A DNA stretch of 64,000 nt from Planctomycetota bacterium (GCA_016712275.1 JADJRI010000022.1:8165-72164), one strand, 5' to 3'; shown: positions 17,696 through 28,092, numbered from the stretch's first letter. Translations and numbers: made by a program. The notes: a model not told the origin generated them from the sequence alone.

Positions 17696-18937
17696 CTATG
17701 TCGCTTGGGCCAAATCTGACGTGATGACTTTCTCGCGCGAGAATCGGCTTTTTAGCTTGTTGCGAGTCCATTCCGCGAACTCCATCGCCCACGGTCGTGG
17801 GTCGCGCCAATTGAAAACACCATCTTGCGGCAACGACATATACGGCCGCATCCATCTCGCGAGCGAAAAATCGCCCCTGCGCCAATCATCGACCAGTCGG
17901 GCCACGTCCTGAAATTGATACGACCAGCGGCCGCTGCAACCATTCGGTTGTTCAGGCCAAACGGGATTCAGGCCGGAAAGAGCGTGGTAGGCGGCCTGAA
18001 TCAGGTCGATTCCGCAGAGCCTGCCGATTTGATGCCATTGGCCCTGACGAGGGTTCACTTCGATCAGGTAATACCGGCCATCGCGGCGGTCTCGTTTGTA
18101 TTCGACATCGCAGAGTCCGGTGAAATCTATTTCTTGTAAGAACTGTTCTGCCAAGTGTTTAACGTCGTCGATTCGTTCGCAAGAGGCCATGACGGTGGAA
18201 CCATGCCCATTGGGTTGTTGGCGAATTTTTCTGCCTGTAAAGCCGCAAATGGGGCTGCCATTTTTCCAGACGCCGCCATAAAAGCAGATGTCGGTGTCAT
18301 CTCCTTCGATGCGTTCCTGAATCAAAACCTGGCCGCCCTGTTTCCAGTGGGCGAAAAATATGTCCCATTCTCCGGGAGTGTTGAAGGGTCGGACTTTGAA
18401 GACGCGCTTGACGGGATCGTTGCCGTCGAGGTTCAGGGGCTTGGCGACAATCGGAAAGCGAAGTCCGGCGGCGGCCGCGGCACTTACTGCCGGGTTGACC
18501 ACGGCATGACGGGGTGTCAGCGCATTGGCACACTCAGCGAGTTCGGCGAAGCGGGCCTTGTTTATGAGCGATTCGATCTGCCCGGGCTCTGCCAGCAACG
18601 TGTGATAGAAACGGGACAAGTCGTCTCGATATTTGCTGACAAGTCTCACGGTTCGATCGCCGCATGGAAACAGGGCAAGCGGTCCGCCGATGTCGTTTGC
18701 CAAATTCAAGAGAAAGTCGCAAAGGGGCCTGCCATCATCGAGGTGGGGCGGCGGTGCGGCGATCACGCGACAGAGACGCGTGTGAAAGCCGATGGATTTT
18801 GTGAAGTCGACGCCGATGACCAGGGGTGGAGTCGGACGAATAGAGCGCAGGCTTCGAATGGCACCGAGACCATTGACGTCGGTTTCGAGAACGACGGCTC
18901 CGCGGAGGGGCGTTACAGGTGGTGAATCGTTTGACAT
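17696..18937 (-). CDS. ATP-grasp enzyme
   Basis: About 413 residues from the Met at 18935-18937 (MSNDSPPVTPLRGAVVLE); a frame-internal Met at 19117 would add 60 residues that look untranslated. The N-terminal Rossmann-like part holds VLETDVNGLGAIRSLR. The ATP-grasp core shows FPIVAKPLN, QVLIQERIEGDDTDICFYGG and the metal-binding FTGLCDVEYKRD ... YYLIEVNPRQGQWH. Such enzymes join a carboxylate to an amine or thiol; the relatives I recall stand beside deacetylases and glycosyltransferases in polysaccharide clusters. Substrate unknown. The C-terminal 90 residues after NGCSGRWSYQFQ are family-specific. Confidence 0.75.
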   Translation of the reverse strand: MSNDSPPVTPLRGAVVLETDVNGLGAIRSLRSIRPTPPLVIGVDFTKSIGFHTRLCRVIAAPPPHLDDGRPLCDFLLNLANDIGGPLALFPCGDRTVRLVSKYRDDLSRFYHTLLAEPGQIESLINKARFAELAECANALTPRHAVVNPAVSAAAAAGLRFPIVAKPLNLDGNDPVKRVFKVRPFNTPGEWDIFFAHWKQGGQVLIQERIEGDDTDICFYGGVWKNGSPICGFTGRKIRQQPNGHGSTVMASCERIDDVKHLAEQFLQEIDFTGLCDVEYKRDRRDGRYYLIEVNPRQGQWHQIGRLCGIDLIQAAYHALSGLNPVWPEQPNGCSGRWSYQFQDVARLVDDWRRGDFSLARWMRPYMSLPQDGVFNWRDPRPWAMEFAEWTRNKLKSRFSREKVITSDLAQAT

Positions 18938-19442
18938 GTGCCTAGGCGTGGCCGCGGCGTTGGCTCCAGGACCAAGGGGTAAATCGGGTCGTGTACTGTT
19001 CCAAATGCTGAGTATTTGATTGATCCGATTCTCGCGACGCATTGCATGGGGAGTGCGCGACGGATTGGGGCAACGAGTCCCTTGTCGGCGCATCGTCCGA
19101 GGATTCAAGTGCGACAATCAGCCGGGAAATCAGCTCACGAATTTGGGCGTCTGCAATCATGGCAAAAAGAATATCGGGAGAAATTGGCTCGCGGGGTGAG
19201 TGAGGGCGAGAAATGCCGTGAATCGGGATCAATCCTCAAATGGACTCGATGACGGGCGGGCACGGGAAATGAGATTCGATTCGAGGTCTAGCCATTTCGC
19301 GGCGTCGCCCGGCTCCTGTGGAGCGGGGCTAAACATAAAAGCGAGGCTAAACAGAAGAGCGGGGCAAAACATGGGCGCCTGGCTAGACACGAGCGTGCCG
19401 CTTAACACCAACGATTAGGCGATTCATCGGGTGCTCGCAGCG
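18938..19442 (+). other. 505-base gap without a gene
   Basis: No frame here has coding character beyond short high-GC shadows. The only structure seen is the 18-bp tandem array at 19322-19411. It separates the minus-strand ATP-grasp gene from the downstream end of lpd and so may contain the promoter of the deacetylase pair. Confidence 0.5.
19322..19411 (+). repeat. 5 x 18-bp degenerate tandem array
   Basis: Five units of exactly 18 bases: AGCGGGGCTAAACATAAA, AGCGAGGCTAAACAGAAG, AGCGGGGCAAAACATGGG and two more diverged units. The first three differ at only a few places. Read on the minus strand it gives hydrophobic hexads such as FMFSPA and LLFSLA but no gene-like context. It resembles in style the 21-bp array at 3658-3930, although the unit and sequence differ. 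Confidence 0.65.
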
Positions 19443-20855
19443 TCAATGCGCGCCGTGAATGGCTTTGCCCGTCATGGATTCTGAGGCTTCCATGATCGTT
19501 TCGCTCAGCGACGGATGCGGGTGGATCGACAGAGCGAGGTCGGCGGCGACCATGCGCCCATTTCCATGCCAAGAACGCCTTCCATCAGCAGGTCGCCGGC
19601 GTGCGCCGACCATGCCCATGCCGATCAGCCGCTGCGTCTTGTTGTCGAACAGGAGCTTGGTGATTCCCTCCGTTCGACTCATCGAAACAGCCCGGCCGTT
19701 GCCGACCCACGGAAATTTCTTCACGCTGAAGTCGAGGCCCTTTGCCTTGGCTTCGGCTTCGGTGTGGCCGCACCAGGCGACTTCGGGATCGGTGTAGACG
19801 ACGGCGGGAATGGTGACGTTGTCCCACTCGTCGGGCTTGCCCGCGATCACGTTTGCGACGACTTTGGCTTCGCGCGAGGCCTTGTGCGCGAGCATCGGGT
19901 CGCCGACGACATCGCCAATGGCGTAAATCTTCTTGTCGGTCGTGCGGAATTGCTTGTCGACTTGAATGAAGCCTCGCTCAGTCAAAGAGACCCTTGTGTT
20001 TTCGAGACCAAGACCGTCGGTACGCGGCCGGCGGCCGATCGACACGAGGATTTTGTCGAAATTCTCAGTGGTTTCCTTGCCCTGCAGAACAAACGTGGCC
20101 GCGATTTCCTTGCCGGATTTCTTTGCGCCCTTGAATTGGGTGCTGGTGTGGATGGCTTTCATCTGTTTGCCAAGCTTGGCAATGAGCGGCTTGGCCAAAT
20201 CCGGATCTAGGCCGGTGAGAACGCCGGCTAGGGCTTCGATGACGGTCACTTCGCTGCCGAGTGCGGCATAGACCTGGCCGATTTCGAGGCCGATGTAGCC
20301 GCCGCCGATAATCAGCAGCCGTTTTGGAATTTCGCTGACCTCGAGCGCATCGGCCGCGCTCCAGCACAGCTCGCGCGGCAGTAAATTTTCGGGGAGCATT
20401 TTTGCCGAAGAACCCGTGGCAATGACCGCATGTCGGAATTTGATGCGGGCGTTGTCGGCGCCTTCGATGCGAAGCATGTTTGAATCGGTGAATTCGGCGT
20501 GGCCGTTGAAGTACTCCAGCTTGCGGGCCTTGATGAGTGATTGCACACCCATGCCGAGCTTGCGGATGACGCCATTCTTCCAATTGCGGAGTTTTTCGAC
20601 ATCCAGATTCGAGCGGGTGTAGGTGATACCGAAATTCTCGGCGTGCTTCGCTTCTTCGATAACCTTGGCGACGTGTAAGAGGGCCTTACTGGGGATGCAG
20701 CCTTCGCGAAGGCACACGCCGCCGGGAATTTTGGCTTCCTCCACCAATGCCGTCGAAATGCCGTTGTCGGCGGCGGCAAGGGCTGCGACATAGCCGCCCG
20801 GTCCACCACCAATGACCACCAGATCCACTTCCTGCGTCAATTCACCCACAACCAT
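19443..20855 (-). CDS. lpd: dihydrolipoamide dehydrogenase
   Basis: 470 residues, FAD disulfide oxidoreductase. FAD site VVIGGGPGGYVAALAAA at 13-29, redox-active pair Cys48/Cys53 in GGVCLREGCIPSKALL, NAD site IIGGGYIGLEIGQVYAALG, YAIGDVVG, and the active-site dyad in SIHPHPSLSETIMEA (usually HAHPTLSE). Between 19615 and 19545 about 24 codons are out of frame: reading the alternative frame gives AGDLLMEGVLGMEMGA, the expected conserved text, so two compensating indels flank it. It reoxidises lipoamide in 2-oxoacid dehydrogenases and in the glycine cleavage system whose other parts lie at 31.4-36 kb. Confidence 0.92.
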   Translation of the reverse strand: MVVGELTQEVDLVVIGGGPGGYVAALAAADNGISTALVEEAKIPGGVCLREGCIPSKALLHVAKVIEEAKHAENFGITYTRSNLDVEKLRNWKNGVIRKLGMGVQSLIKARKLEYFNGHAEFTDSNMLRIEGADNARIKFRHAVIATGSSAKMLPENLLPRELCWSAADALEVSEIPKRLLIIGGGYIGLEIGQVYAALGSEVTVIEALAGVLTGLDPDLAKPLIAKLGKQMKAIHTSTQFKGAKKSGKEIAATFVLQGKETTENFDKILVSIGRRPRTDGLGLENTRVSLTERGFIQVDKQFRTTDKKIYAIGDVVGDPMLAHKASREAKVVANVIAGKPDEWDNVTIPAVVYTDPEVAWCGHTEAEAKAKGLDFSVKKFPWVGNGRAVSMSRTEGITKLLFDNKTQRLIGMGMVGARRRPADGRRSWHGNGRMVAADLALSIHPHPSLSETIMEASESMTGKAIHGAH

Positions 20856-20986
20856 AGATGCACCTCAAATTGCGTATTTTGCCGACGCTTCGGCAACAAG
20901 GACGGATTCTAGGGGGAATGGGTGAAAGGTCAAAACGGGGCCAGCGAGGTCCGATTCAATGCCGTTTGCCGATATATCGAATGTAA

Positions 20987-22274
20987 ATGACGCATTGCCG
21001 TGAAGTTGCAGAAAATGTGAGCGTGGTCTTGAAGTCCAAAGTGATTGTTTCCACAACCATGGTGTACCCGACACGAGCTTGTCCGGCGCGCGGCATTTTT
21101 GTGCAGCGCAGGCTTGCGGCCATGCATGCCATCTTGCCGGTGGCGGTGGTTTCGCCGCAGCCCTGGTTTCCGATTCTGCGGCCGATGGACGATTTTAAGC
21201 CGGCGATCGATCAAGTGCCGCTCGTAGTTCGGCCGCGCATGTTTTATTTTCCGGGCGTGATGAAGGGAATGGATGCCGAGTTTTATGCGAACGCACTGCG
21301 AGCGGGACTTCGCGAGGTCGAACGCACGCATGAAGTGATGGGGATAGACTCCCATTTCGAATGGCCCGATGCGGTGGGGGCGTGGATTGTGGCGCGTGAA
21401 CGCGGGTGGCCGTTTGTCTGCACGTTGCGCGGGAAACTGGTGAGCCAGTCGAAGGACCGGCACAAGCGGCGGTGGATGACGCGGATGTTGCTGGATTCCG
21501 ATGGTGTCGTATCGGTGTCACAATCATTGGCGGAATTGGCCCAGCGGCTGGTCGGTCGGCCGATTGAGATTCGCGTAATTCCCAATGGCGTGGACACTAC
21601 CGTTTTTGTGCGGCGCGAGAAATTGGGTGAAGCTGACGATGGGGTTGGACAGACGGCAAGAGACATTCTTGCCTGGGATGCGAATGCGAAATACGTCGTG
21701 TCGGTCGGACATGTGCAGAAGCTGAAGGGGTTTCACCGGCTGGTGGAAGTGTGGCCGGAGGTTTGCCGAAGCGGGCGATGTGCGGTTGATGCTGGTGGGC
21801 GGGGAGGCGAATGAGCCGGGCTACGTGAGGGAGCTTCGGAAAATGATCTGCGCCGCCAATGTCGAAATTGGCGGGCGCTGCGGGCGACATGCCATTGAGT
21901 GGATTGGTGCACTTTCCCAAGAGCGCATCGCGATGATGTTGAATGCCGCGGACTTGTTTGGGCTGGCGTCGTCCTCTGAAGGATGGTGCAACGCCGTGGC
22001 GGAGTCGCTGGCATGCGGGTGTCCGGTGGTTGCGACGGATGTGGGCGGAAACGCGGAAGTGCTGGGCGGCGCACAAAATGGACTTCTGACTCCGTTGGGT
22101 GATTCGGCGGCATTGTGTAGGGCCATTGTTGAGGGACTTCAATGCGATTGGAACCGCGCGGCCATTGCGGAATTTGGGCAGGCGCGAACGTGGGCGAAAG
22201 CCGGGCGCGACAGCGTGTCGGCCATTGAATCCGCATGCGAGCGACACGCAGGCAGGGCGAGGCGGTCGGCTTGA
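20987..22274 (+). CDS. glycosyltransferase family 4 (one frameshift)
   Basis: About 428 residues with the frames joined. The GT-B start is KVIVSTTMVYPTRACPARGIFVQRR, shown here in part as VYPTRACPARGIFV, followed by VAVVSPQPWFP, DSHFEWPDAVGA, IRVIPNGVDTTVF, YVVSVGHVQKLKGF. Near 21768 the frame shifts, then VRLMLVGGEANEP, IEWIGALSQERIAMMLNAAD and the donor-binding SSEGWCNAVAESLACGCPVVATDVGG. The start is uncertain: ATG 20987 is used, but a GTG a few codons before VLKSKVIV is possible. It transfers a sugar from a nucleotide donor, presumably to an envelope glycan, and is coupled to the next gene. Confidence 0.85.
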
Positions 22275-23470
22275 TCGAAAATCGAAACATCATTTGCATC
22301 GCCAGCAACTGGTTTTACGATCCGACCAGCAAGCATCACATCATGCGAATTCTCTCGGAGCGCAATCATGTGATCTGGGTTAATTATCACGCATCCCGTC
22401 GGCCAAGTGCGAACATGGCCGATGCCGGCGCGATCATTGGAAAGCTGCGACAGGTTGTTCAGGGGCCGATTCGGGTGTCGGACCATATGACCGTCATCAC
22501 GCCAATGGTTGTCCCGCTACCCGGTAATTCTGCCGCGATGGCGATCAATCGAAGGCTCCTGACGCGGCAGATTCGGAGCGTGCTGCGCGACTTGCCCGAC
22601 AGGCCGGTGCAGCTTTGGAGTTTTTCGCCGGACGTCGACTATTTGTGCGGCACGTTCGATGAAGAATGCGTGATTTATTATTGCGTGGATGAGTTCAGCG
22701 CTTTCACGGGATATGATCGCGAAGCGGTGCTGGCTTCGGAAAAGCGATTGTGCGATCGGGCCGATCTTGTCGTGACAACGAGTCAATCGCTGTTGCATGT
22801 AAAAGAACCGCATTGCAGACATGCCGCGCTGGTGACGCATGGCGTTGATTTTGATCACTTCGCAGGTGGGTCGATTGCACCGATTCCGGCAGACATGACT
22901 CAAATTCGCAATCCGGTGCTGGGATTCTGGGGATTGATTCAAGATTGGTTTGACGTGCAATTGGTGGCGGACGTCGCAAAGGCGCGGCCGGAATGGTCCT
23001 TGGTGTTGATCGGTGACATTGCGACGGATGTTTCGCGATTGCGAAGTCTTGGCAACATGCATTTGCTGGGTCGAAGGCCGTATGGCGAACTGCCTGCCTA
23101 TGCGCGGGCATTTGACGTGGGGTTGATACCCTTTCGAGTGAATGATCTGACGCGGGCCGTGAATCCGATCAAACTGCGGGAGTATTTGTCGGCGGGATTG
23201 CCGGTCGTGTCGACGCCGATGCCGGAGGTGGAGCGCTATCGTGGCTTGGTGGAAATCGCGAACGGCGCTGAGGAGTTCATTGGCGCCTGCGAAAGGGCGT
23301 TGGCTTTGCGCGGTGCGGAGGAAGCTGCAAAGCGCATGACGGCCATGCGCACGGAAACGTGGCGTTCAAAGGTGGAAGATTTGTCGCGGCTGGTGACGTC
23401 GATTGCGAATGAGCCTCAGTGCGATTGGACGTCTTCGCGGGTTTGCCCCGCCCCTTCGGGGATGGGCTAA
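22235..23470 (+). CDS. glycosyltransferase family 4, TuaH-like
   Basis: 411 residues from ATG 22235; a TTG at 22271 that overlaps the upstream stop as TTGA and gives IENRNIICIASNWFYDP may be the real start. The body shows CIASNWFYDPTSKHHIM, VIYYCVDEFSAFTGYD, VVTTSQSLL, THGVDFDHF, LGFWGLIQDWFDV, MHLLGRRPYGELPAYARAFD and the donor-site IKLREYLSAGLPVVSTPMPEV. This set resembles TuaH and related enzymes acting on surface polysaccharides. Translational coupling with the preceding GT4 gene is likely. Confidence 0.8.
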   Translation: MRATRRQGEAVGLIENRNIICIASNWFYDPTSKHHIMRILSERNHVIWVNYHASRRPSANMADAGAIIGKLRQVVQGPIRVSDHMTVITPMVVPLPGNSAAMAINRRLLTRQIRSVLRDLPDRPVQLWSFSPDVDYLCGTFDEECVIYYCVDEFSAFTGYDREAVLASEKRLCDRADLVVTTSQSLLHVKEPHCRHAALVTHGVDFDHFAGGSIAPIPADMTQIRNPVLGFWGLIQDWFDVQLVADVAKARPEWSLVLIGDIATDVSRLRSLGNMHLLGRRPYGELPAYARAFDVGLIPFRVNDLTRAVNPIKLREYLSAGLPVVSTPMPEVERYRGLVEIANGAEEFIGACERALALRGAEEAAKRMTAMRTETWRSKVEDLSRLVTSIANEPQCDWTSSRVCPAPSGMG

Positions 23471-23553
23471 ACGGGTTTGACAAAGTCTCGATTGAAACGC
23501 GCGAGGTTTAGTATCAACGATTCGTCTCTTTTCGAGACACGGTGAAGCGTTGC

Positions 23554-23593
23554 AAAAAGACGGGTGTGAAGCGAGCGATGCCCGCTTCACCCG
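23554..23593 (-). terminator. intrinsic terminator of the secreted-protein operon
   Basis: On the minus strand CGGGTGAAGCG pairs with CGCTTCACACCCG (two-base bulge) and is followed by TCTTTTTG. It lies 31 bases after the stop of the dockerin gene and may also act weakly from the plus side for the glycosyltransferase gene ending at 23470. Confidence 0.65.
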
Positions 23594-23624
23594 ATGATGT
23601 CAATACACATTCGACTTTGCCGGG

Positions 23625-24005
23625 TTACTGATTCAACAAAAGGTTGACAAACTCCGGGACCGTTGGAGAAGCGGCACTGATTCGCGGCGTTCCGACATCG
23701 GTGAGCTTGACCTCCGTATACCGCTGGACATCTTCGCCGTCGATCAGATAGTCGCCGTTTACATCGCCCAGAATGCACGTCGTGTGGACGCGGAGGCAAT
23801 TCAAACTGCCATGGCGTGCAATGGTGGCGGCACCCGTCGAGATGCCGACGACACTTTGGCCGATGTTGTGGAACGACGGACTGCCGGTCGTCTGAACGCC
23901 GGCGGTATGAGTTGTACAGTGCTCCATGTCGGCCTTGGTCGGCGCGACGAGCCAGGTGCAAATTGCCGTGATTGCCAGAATCACAAACAAGGTCTTCGAT
24001 TTCAT
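23625..24005 (-). CDS. secreted dockerin-repeat protein
   Basis: 126 residues. A clear signal peptide opens it (MKSKTLFVILAITAICTWLVAPTKA), then a Gly/Ser/Thr-rich central part, then one calcium-binding dockerin type I-like repeat, LGDVNGDYLIDGEDVQRY, and a C-terminal ELVNLL-type segment. In Planctomycetota such single dockerin repeats with no cohesin partner are frequent on secreted proteins and may serve surface attachment. It is the last gene of an apparent three-gene operon, 33 bases after the metzincin gene, and is followed by a terminator. Confidence 0.75.
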   Translation of the reverse strand: MKSKTLFVILAITAICTWLVAPTKADMEHCTTHTAGVQTTGSPSFHNIGQSVVGISTGAATIARHGSLNCLRVHTTCILGDVNGDYLIDGEDVQRYTEVKLTDVGTPRISAASPTVPEFVNLLLNQ

Positions 24006-24038
24006 AGAAAAATCTCCTATTCACTCGACTCGCGAGCC

Positions 24039-25354
24039 TTATTCGATGACGGCCGAGCCGGTGTTGCAGAAGTAATAACCCGGTTTGTTCAGCAGGCTGT
24101 TGTTGGCCTCGTTGTAAGTGCCGGGCTTGATGTAGTAACGACTGTTGTTCGGCGCCGCAGCCTGTGCCTGAATGACGCTGTCAAAGGGCAGGACGCAGGT
24201 GCCCACTTCAACGAGAAAGAACGTACCGATGTACATGTTCTCGCCGTTGATGCAGGACTCGGTCGTCAGCGGCGGTTGGGTACCGACGCCGCGCATCAGT
24301 AGTTCCTCCTGCATTTCCGCCGCTTCTTCGGCTGTAATGCACGAATATTCCACCGGCGTGATGGCTGAGTCCGGCGAGATGCCGCCATCGCCACCGCCGC
24401 CATCACCCGCCAGCGGGTCATCGACGTTCGCCCATTCGTTGTAATCGGAGAGAAGCGTTCGGTTTCCGGTCGCGCTGCACCAGCCGCTGTTGCCGCCGTT
24501 CAGGTCCTGGACGACCGTACCCGCAATCGTGCCGCTGCAGTCGAAGTCGGTCGAGACCATTTGTGTACCGGCCACTTCGTTCAGAGAGTTCTCGTTCAAG
24601 GAGCACATGCGGCCATGGGAATAGTCGATGTCCTTGAAAAGCGCGAGATCGAATGCAAGACCGTTTGCGAGCAGATTGGTCTTGACTCCGGTGAGCTGGT
24701 ACCGATAGCTCATAATACTGGGCATATTCGGCACGAAGGGCCCACATAATCGGCCGCCGCCGTGTTACTGCCGCAGTTCATTGAGCCGCAATGTCCAAGG
24801 CCGATGTTGTGGCCGAATTCATGGGCCAGTGTCGCGGCCTGATCAAACGGCGTTCCAATGTTTCCGCTAAAAGCGCCGAGGCTGACGATGAAGTCGTCGG
24901 ATGAGCCTTCGGCCAGGCCGGAACTGGTCGTCGTATTGCAACAACCGTCCTCATACTGATGAGCGAAGATGCAATAGTGCCAGGCGGGGCTGTCTCCTGC
25001 GTGGTCAAAATTTGCGGCTTTGATGGAACCAAAGCTGGCCGCCTCGCCGGAGTAGCTGAAGAATGCCGCGTTGCAATCGGCGCAGCCGGTGCCGGCGGGG
25101 TTGCGTTGAAGCACATTGTAGTGGGTGACGGAATTGCTGACCTCGATGATCAGCGTGTGTCCCTGGCAGGCAAACATCTGGATGACCGCATTCAGGACCG
25201 CCTGCGAGGGTTGATGCGAGTGATTGGGCGAGCCGCCGACCATGTAATCGATTTCGATTCGCATGGTCTCTGCGATCGAAGCGGTTGAAACGATTAGTGA
25301 AGTAACGAGCGATGCAAGCAAACATGCCCGGTTTCTGTGTTTTCGGATACTCAT
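24039..25354 (-). CDS. secreted metzincin-type zinc metalloprotease (one frameshift)
   Basis: About 438 residues. Signal peptide LLASLVTSLIVSTASIAET, then a catalytic domain with the zinc site HEFGHNIGLGH at 188-198 and, past the break at about 24740, the Met-turn PSIMSYRYQ. At the break one C or T is missing; adding it turns VGPSCRIC into VGPFVPNMP. Several Cys pairs (CADC, GCC) suggest disulfides. After the catalytic domain come YSHGRMCSLNENSLNE, a calcium-loop-like DFDCSGTIAG and a C-terminal region with YIKPGTYNEANNS and LLNKPGYYF. It probably acts outside the cytoplasm on proteins. It sits 37 bases after the tail-fibre-like gene and 33 before the dockerin gene. Confidence 0.82.
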
Positions 25355-25391
25355 ATGTTCATTCTCCTTTCATGTCTGGTTTGCCGAACTG

Positions 25392-27344
25392 TTACTGCAA
25401 ATTGACAAGAACGAGAATGAGACCCTTGCCGGACTTGAGCGGCTGCATGGCCTTGCCGATAACAGCGCCGTGCGCCTTCTCGCGGTCGGCCGCTTTCATC
25501 GCGTGCCCTGGTGTTGACGATGTGGTGAGCATGTCGCCGGCCTTGATTTCTCCGTGCGTCGCATCGGCCCAGCAATAGACGCGCCCGGTCAAAGCGACGG
25601 CATTCTTACCATCGACCTCAGTCTTTTCGCGCTGGCCCATCAGGAGCCCAGTTCGAACGCCGCCCGCACCGGATACGACACCCGCGACCTTGGAGTCGTA
25701 CGCCGAGCTGCTGACGGCGAGTTTGCCGGGATTGTGCTCGTCGATGCAGACAATCATGCCTGAATCGAAGTCGCCTTGAATTTCGAATTGTTCGGAGAGA
25801 TCCGCGCCGCCGGTTATCTGGAGCACCGGCGTGATGATGCGACCCGGATCGCCAGTGACGCCAAATTCCGCATCGAGTTCGATTTCGCTGACGCCGGCCG
25901 CATTTCGCAAGACGATTTGAGCACCGGTCGTAGTGGTTTCAGCCGCGAGGATTTCGACTGTTTCGCTGCCGTCGCCGTCCTGCATCGAGATTTGACCGCT
26001 GCTACCGACGCTGTTGGCATCGATGATGATCGAGTCGTCGTTCGAGGCCCTATACAACGTCAGTCGGCCGGAGTTGCCGTCATCGCCGTCTACCGTCATG
26101 CCCGGCCAGATCGAATTGGCCATGTGAACATTGACAAGGCCGCCTGAATTCAATGCGCCATTTGAACCAACAACCACGGTCTGGTCGCCGGATGCATCGT
26201 AGGTACGAAGGGCGCCTTGATCGGTGCCATTGGTGCCGAGGGTGGCTTTGATATCTCCGGCCGATGAAATCTTGGAAATTGAGCCTTCAGCTTCGATATT
26301 TCCATTGCCGCCGCTCAATTGAATCGTCGAGTCGGCCACGCTGTTATACATGGTCAACTGTCCACCGGCAGTTGATGAGGTGAGTTGGGAGCGAAGGGAC
26401 TCGTTGGTGTCGTAAAGTGAAATCTGGCCGCCGGAATTTGAAGTCGCGCTGATGTACACGGTGCGTTCGTTGCCAAGACTGCTGTCGTGCAACCAGAGCT
26501 CGCCCCAGGACGCGCCATAGAGTCGGATTTGTTCGAGACCGTCCAGGCCGTAGGTGCTGATACGGCTGGCGGGACCATCCAACGTAATTGCCGGCTGAGA
26601 CATGATTCCGTTGAATACGTTGACAGCACCGCTGGCGAGTGGCACGCTCCGGTGCCGTAGTCAATCTGATCGTCCAATTCAGCCGCTTGGCCACGCGATC
26701 GACACGAAGCGCATAAGCAACCGTGGTGAGCTGAATGCGGGCGAAAGTTCGCCGCCGCCATTGACGCTGACGCCCACCAACCGATCGGCGCCGTCAAACG
26801 TGCCGGCCAGCACAGGGAATGACGTGCTGACGACACCATCATCGATGGGCACGTTGGGCACGTTGATGGGTCCTTCGACGAGAACCGCGGCTGCGGAATA
26901 AATCCGGAATGCCAGATTGACTGTCGGGCCGGGAAGCGCGTTGCCCAGATTGTCGGTCAAGACCGCCTGATAGCTGAGCCTGCGGCTCGCGAGAATCGGC
27001 GCTCGAGGACCTTCCTCCTCGCCGCCGCCGTCTGGCAGCGGCTGAATTTCAGGGGTGGCATCGGCCTGCATGGTTTGATTGCCGGCCGACACCGCGCCAT
27101 TGCTGGCGTCACGAATTTGCGTCGGGCTTTCAGGATATGCAGAATTCTGCTCTGCGTATTGCGCTTCGATTTCCAACCGAGCATCGTTGGATATCGATGG
27201 GCCTTCCACAGGGTTTGCTTCCATAATGGCCGGATCGGTCGGCGCCGGATCGGCTCCCACGACTTTTGATTGCACGTACCATGTTGTTGAAAGGATGCCA
27301 AACGCGAGACTTGCAATGATGTACTGCCTGCGAAATTGTTGCAT
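25392..27344 (-). CDS. secreted tail-fibre-like surface protein (frameshifts)
   Basis: About 650 residues. An N-terminal signal/anchor (YIIASLAFGILSTTWYV), a linker with acidic run GGGEEEGPR, then a domain common in bacterial surface proteins: RRLSYQAVLTDNLGNALPGP to LVGVSVNGGGELSP. Between 26750 and 26640 the frame moves twice; the expected PRTQLTTVAYALRVDRV text lies in the other frames. The long middle is a Gly/Ser-rich beta repeat region with units like SSGQISLYDTN and NSGRLTLYRASND, about 18-22 residues each. The C-terminus (GMIVCIDEHNPGKLAVSS ... ALTGRVYCWADATHGEIKAGDMLTTS) is the conserved end domain of phage-tail-like surface proteins. It heads the secreted-protein operon. Confidence 0.78.
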
Positions 27345-28092
27345 GATTCTGAAACCTCCAAAAAATCCACGTTCTTAGTTCCCTACAGTCGGTGTTACGC
27401 TGTGCGATTTGAATAGCGACAATGGATGAGCGGAAGCCTCCTTTCCAAAAGTGAAATACCTGATCAATGACCATGGACTCAGTCGATGATGTGTCCGACG
27501 TCATTGACTGCGATAACCGCGAGGTCGATTTGTGCTGATTATGCAAGTGCAATCGCCTGATCAAGAATCGAGCGACATCAGAACGACACTGAATGCGCCT
27601 GCAAGTTCAAGTCAATTGCCATTTGAATTCAAGTACTTCGCCCAGTTTGCCCGTTTACGCCTTTTATTGTACCCCTTGCACTTCGTGTATGCCTTGCCAA
27701 ATCCGCTTAAGTTTCAAGAAAGTCGCGGTTGGCGCGAATTGGAGGCGCGCGATTCATTGGAACTCCATTCAAAGTCGCACACATTACAAGATTGCTTGAT
27801 GCAGCAGACTTTGCAGCATGTATCGAATCCGCATCAAGAACAAACGCACCTCAAGTTATTACTAATAACGAAATTCAAGTGCCTGTCCCTTAACGATGAC
27901 GCGATTGGTCGAGCTATGGCTACTTGTTAAGCAGGAAATCCAGGTGGTTTTCTGAGGTGCGGCAGAAATCGAGGTGAAATCGGCCGGGGAGGAAAGGAAA
28001 TGGAGGACCAACTTGGGACATGGAGGGAAAATGCCCAGGCCGCTTCGCGATCAAGAATTCAATCGGTCAATTGCGAGAGAACTGTCGCCAGA
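27345..28092 (+). other. 748-base gap, AT-richer than its surroundings
   Basis: No credible gene. From about 27550 to 27900 the base composition is clearly less GC-rich than the rest of the window, and short frames there (the longest is 132 codons on the plus strand at 27532) have no family resemblance or ribosome binding site. The region should contain the promoter of the secreted-protein operon, which starts at 27344 on the minus strand. Confidence 0.55.

Noticed and set aside
27532..27930. 132-codon frame in the AT-richer gap
   Set aside because: No ribosome binding site, no motif and a composition like the surrounding non-coding DNA.
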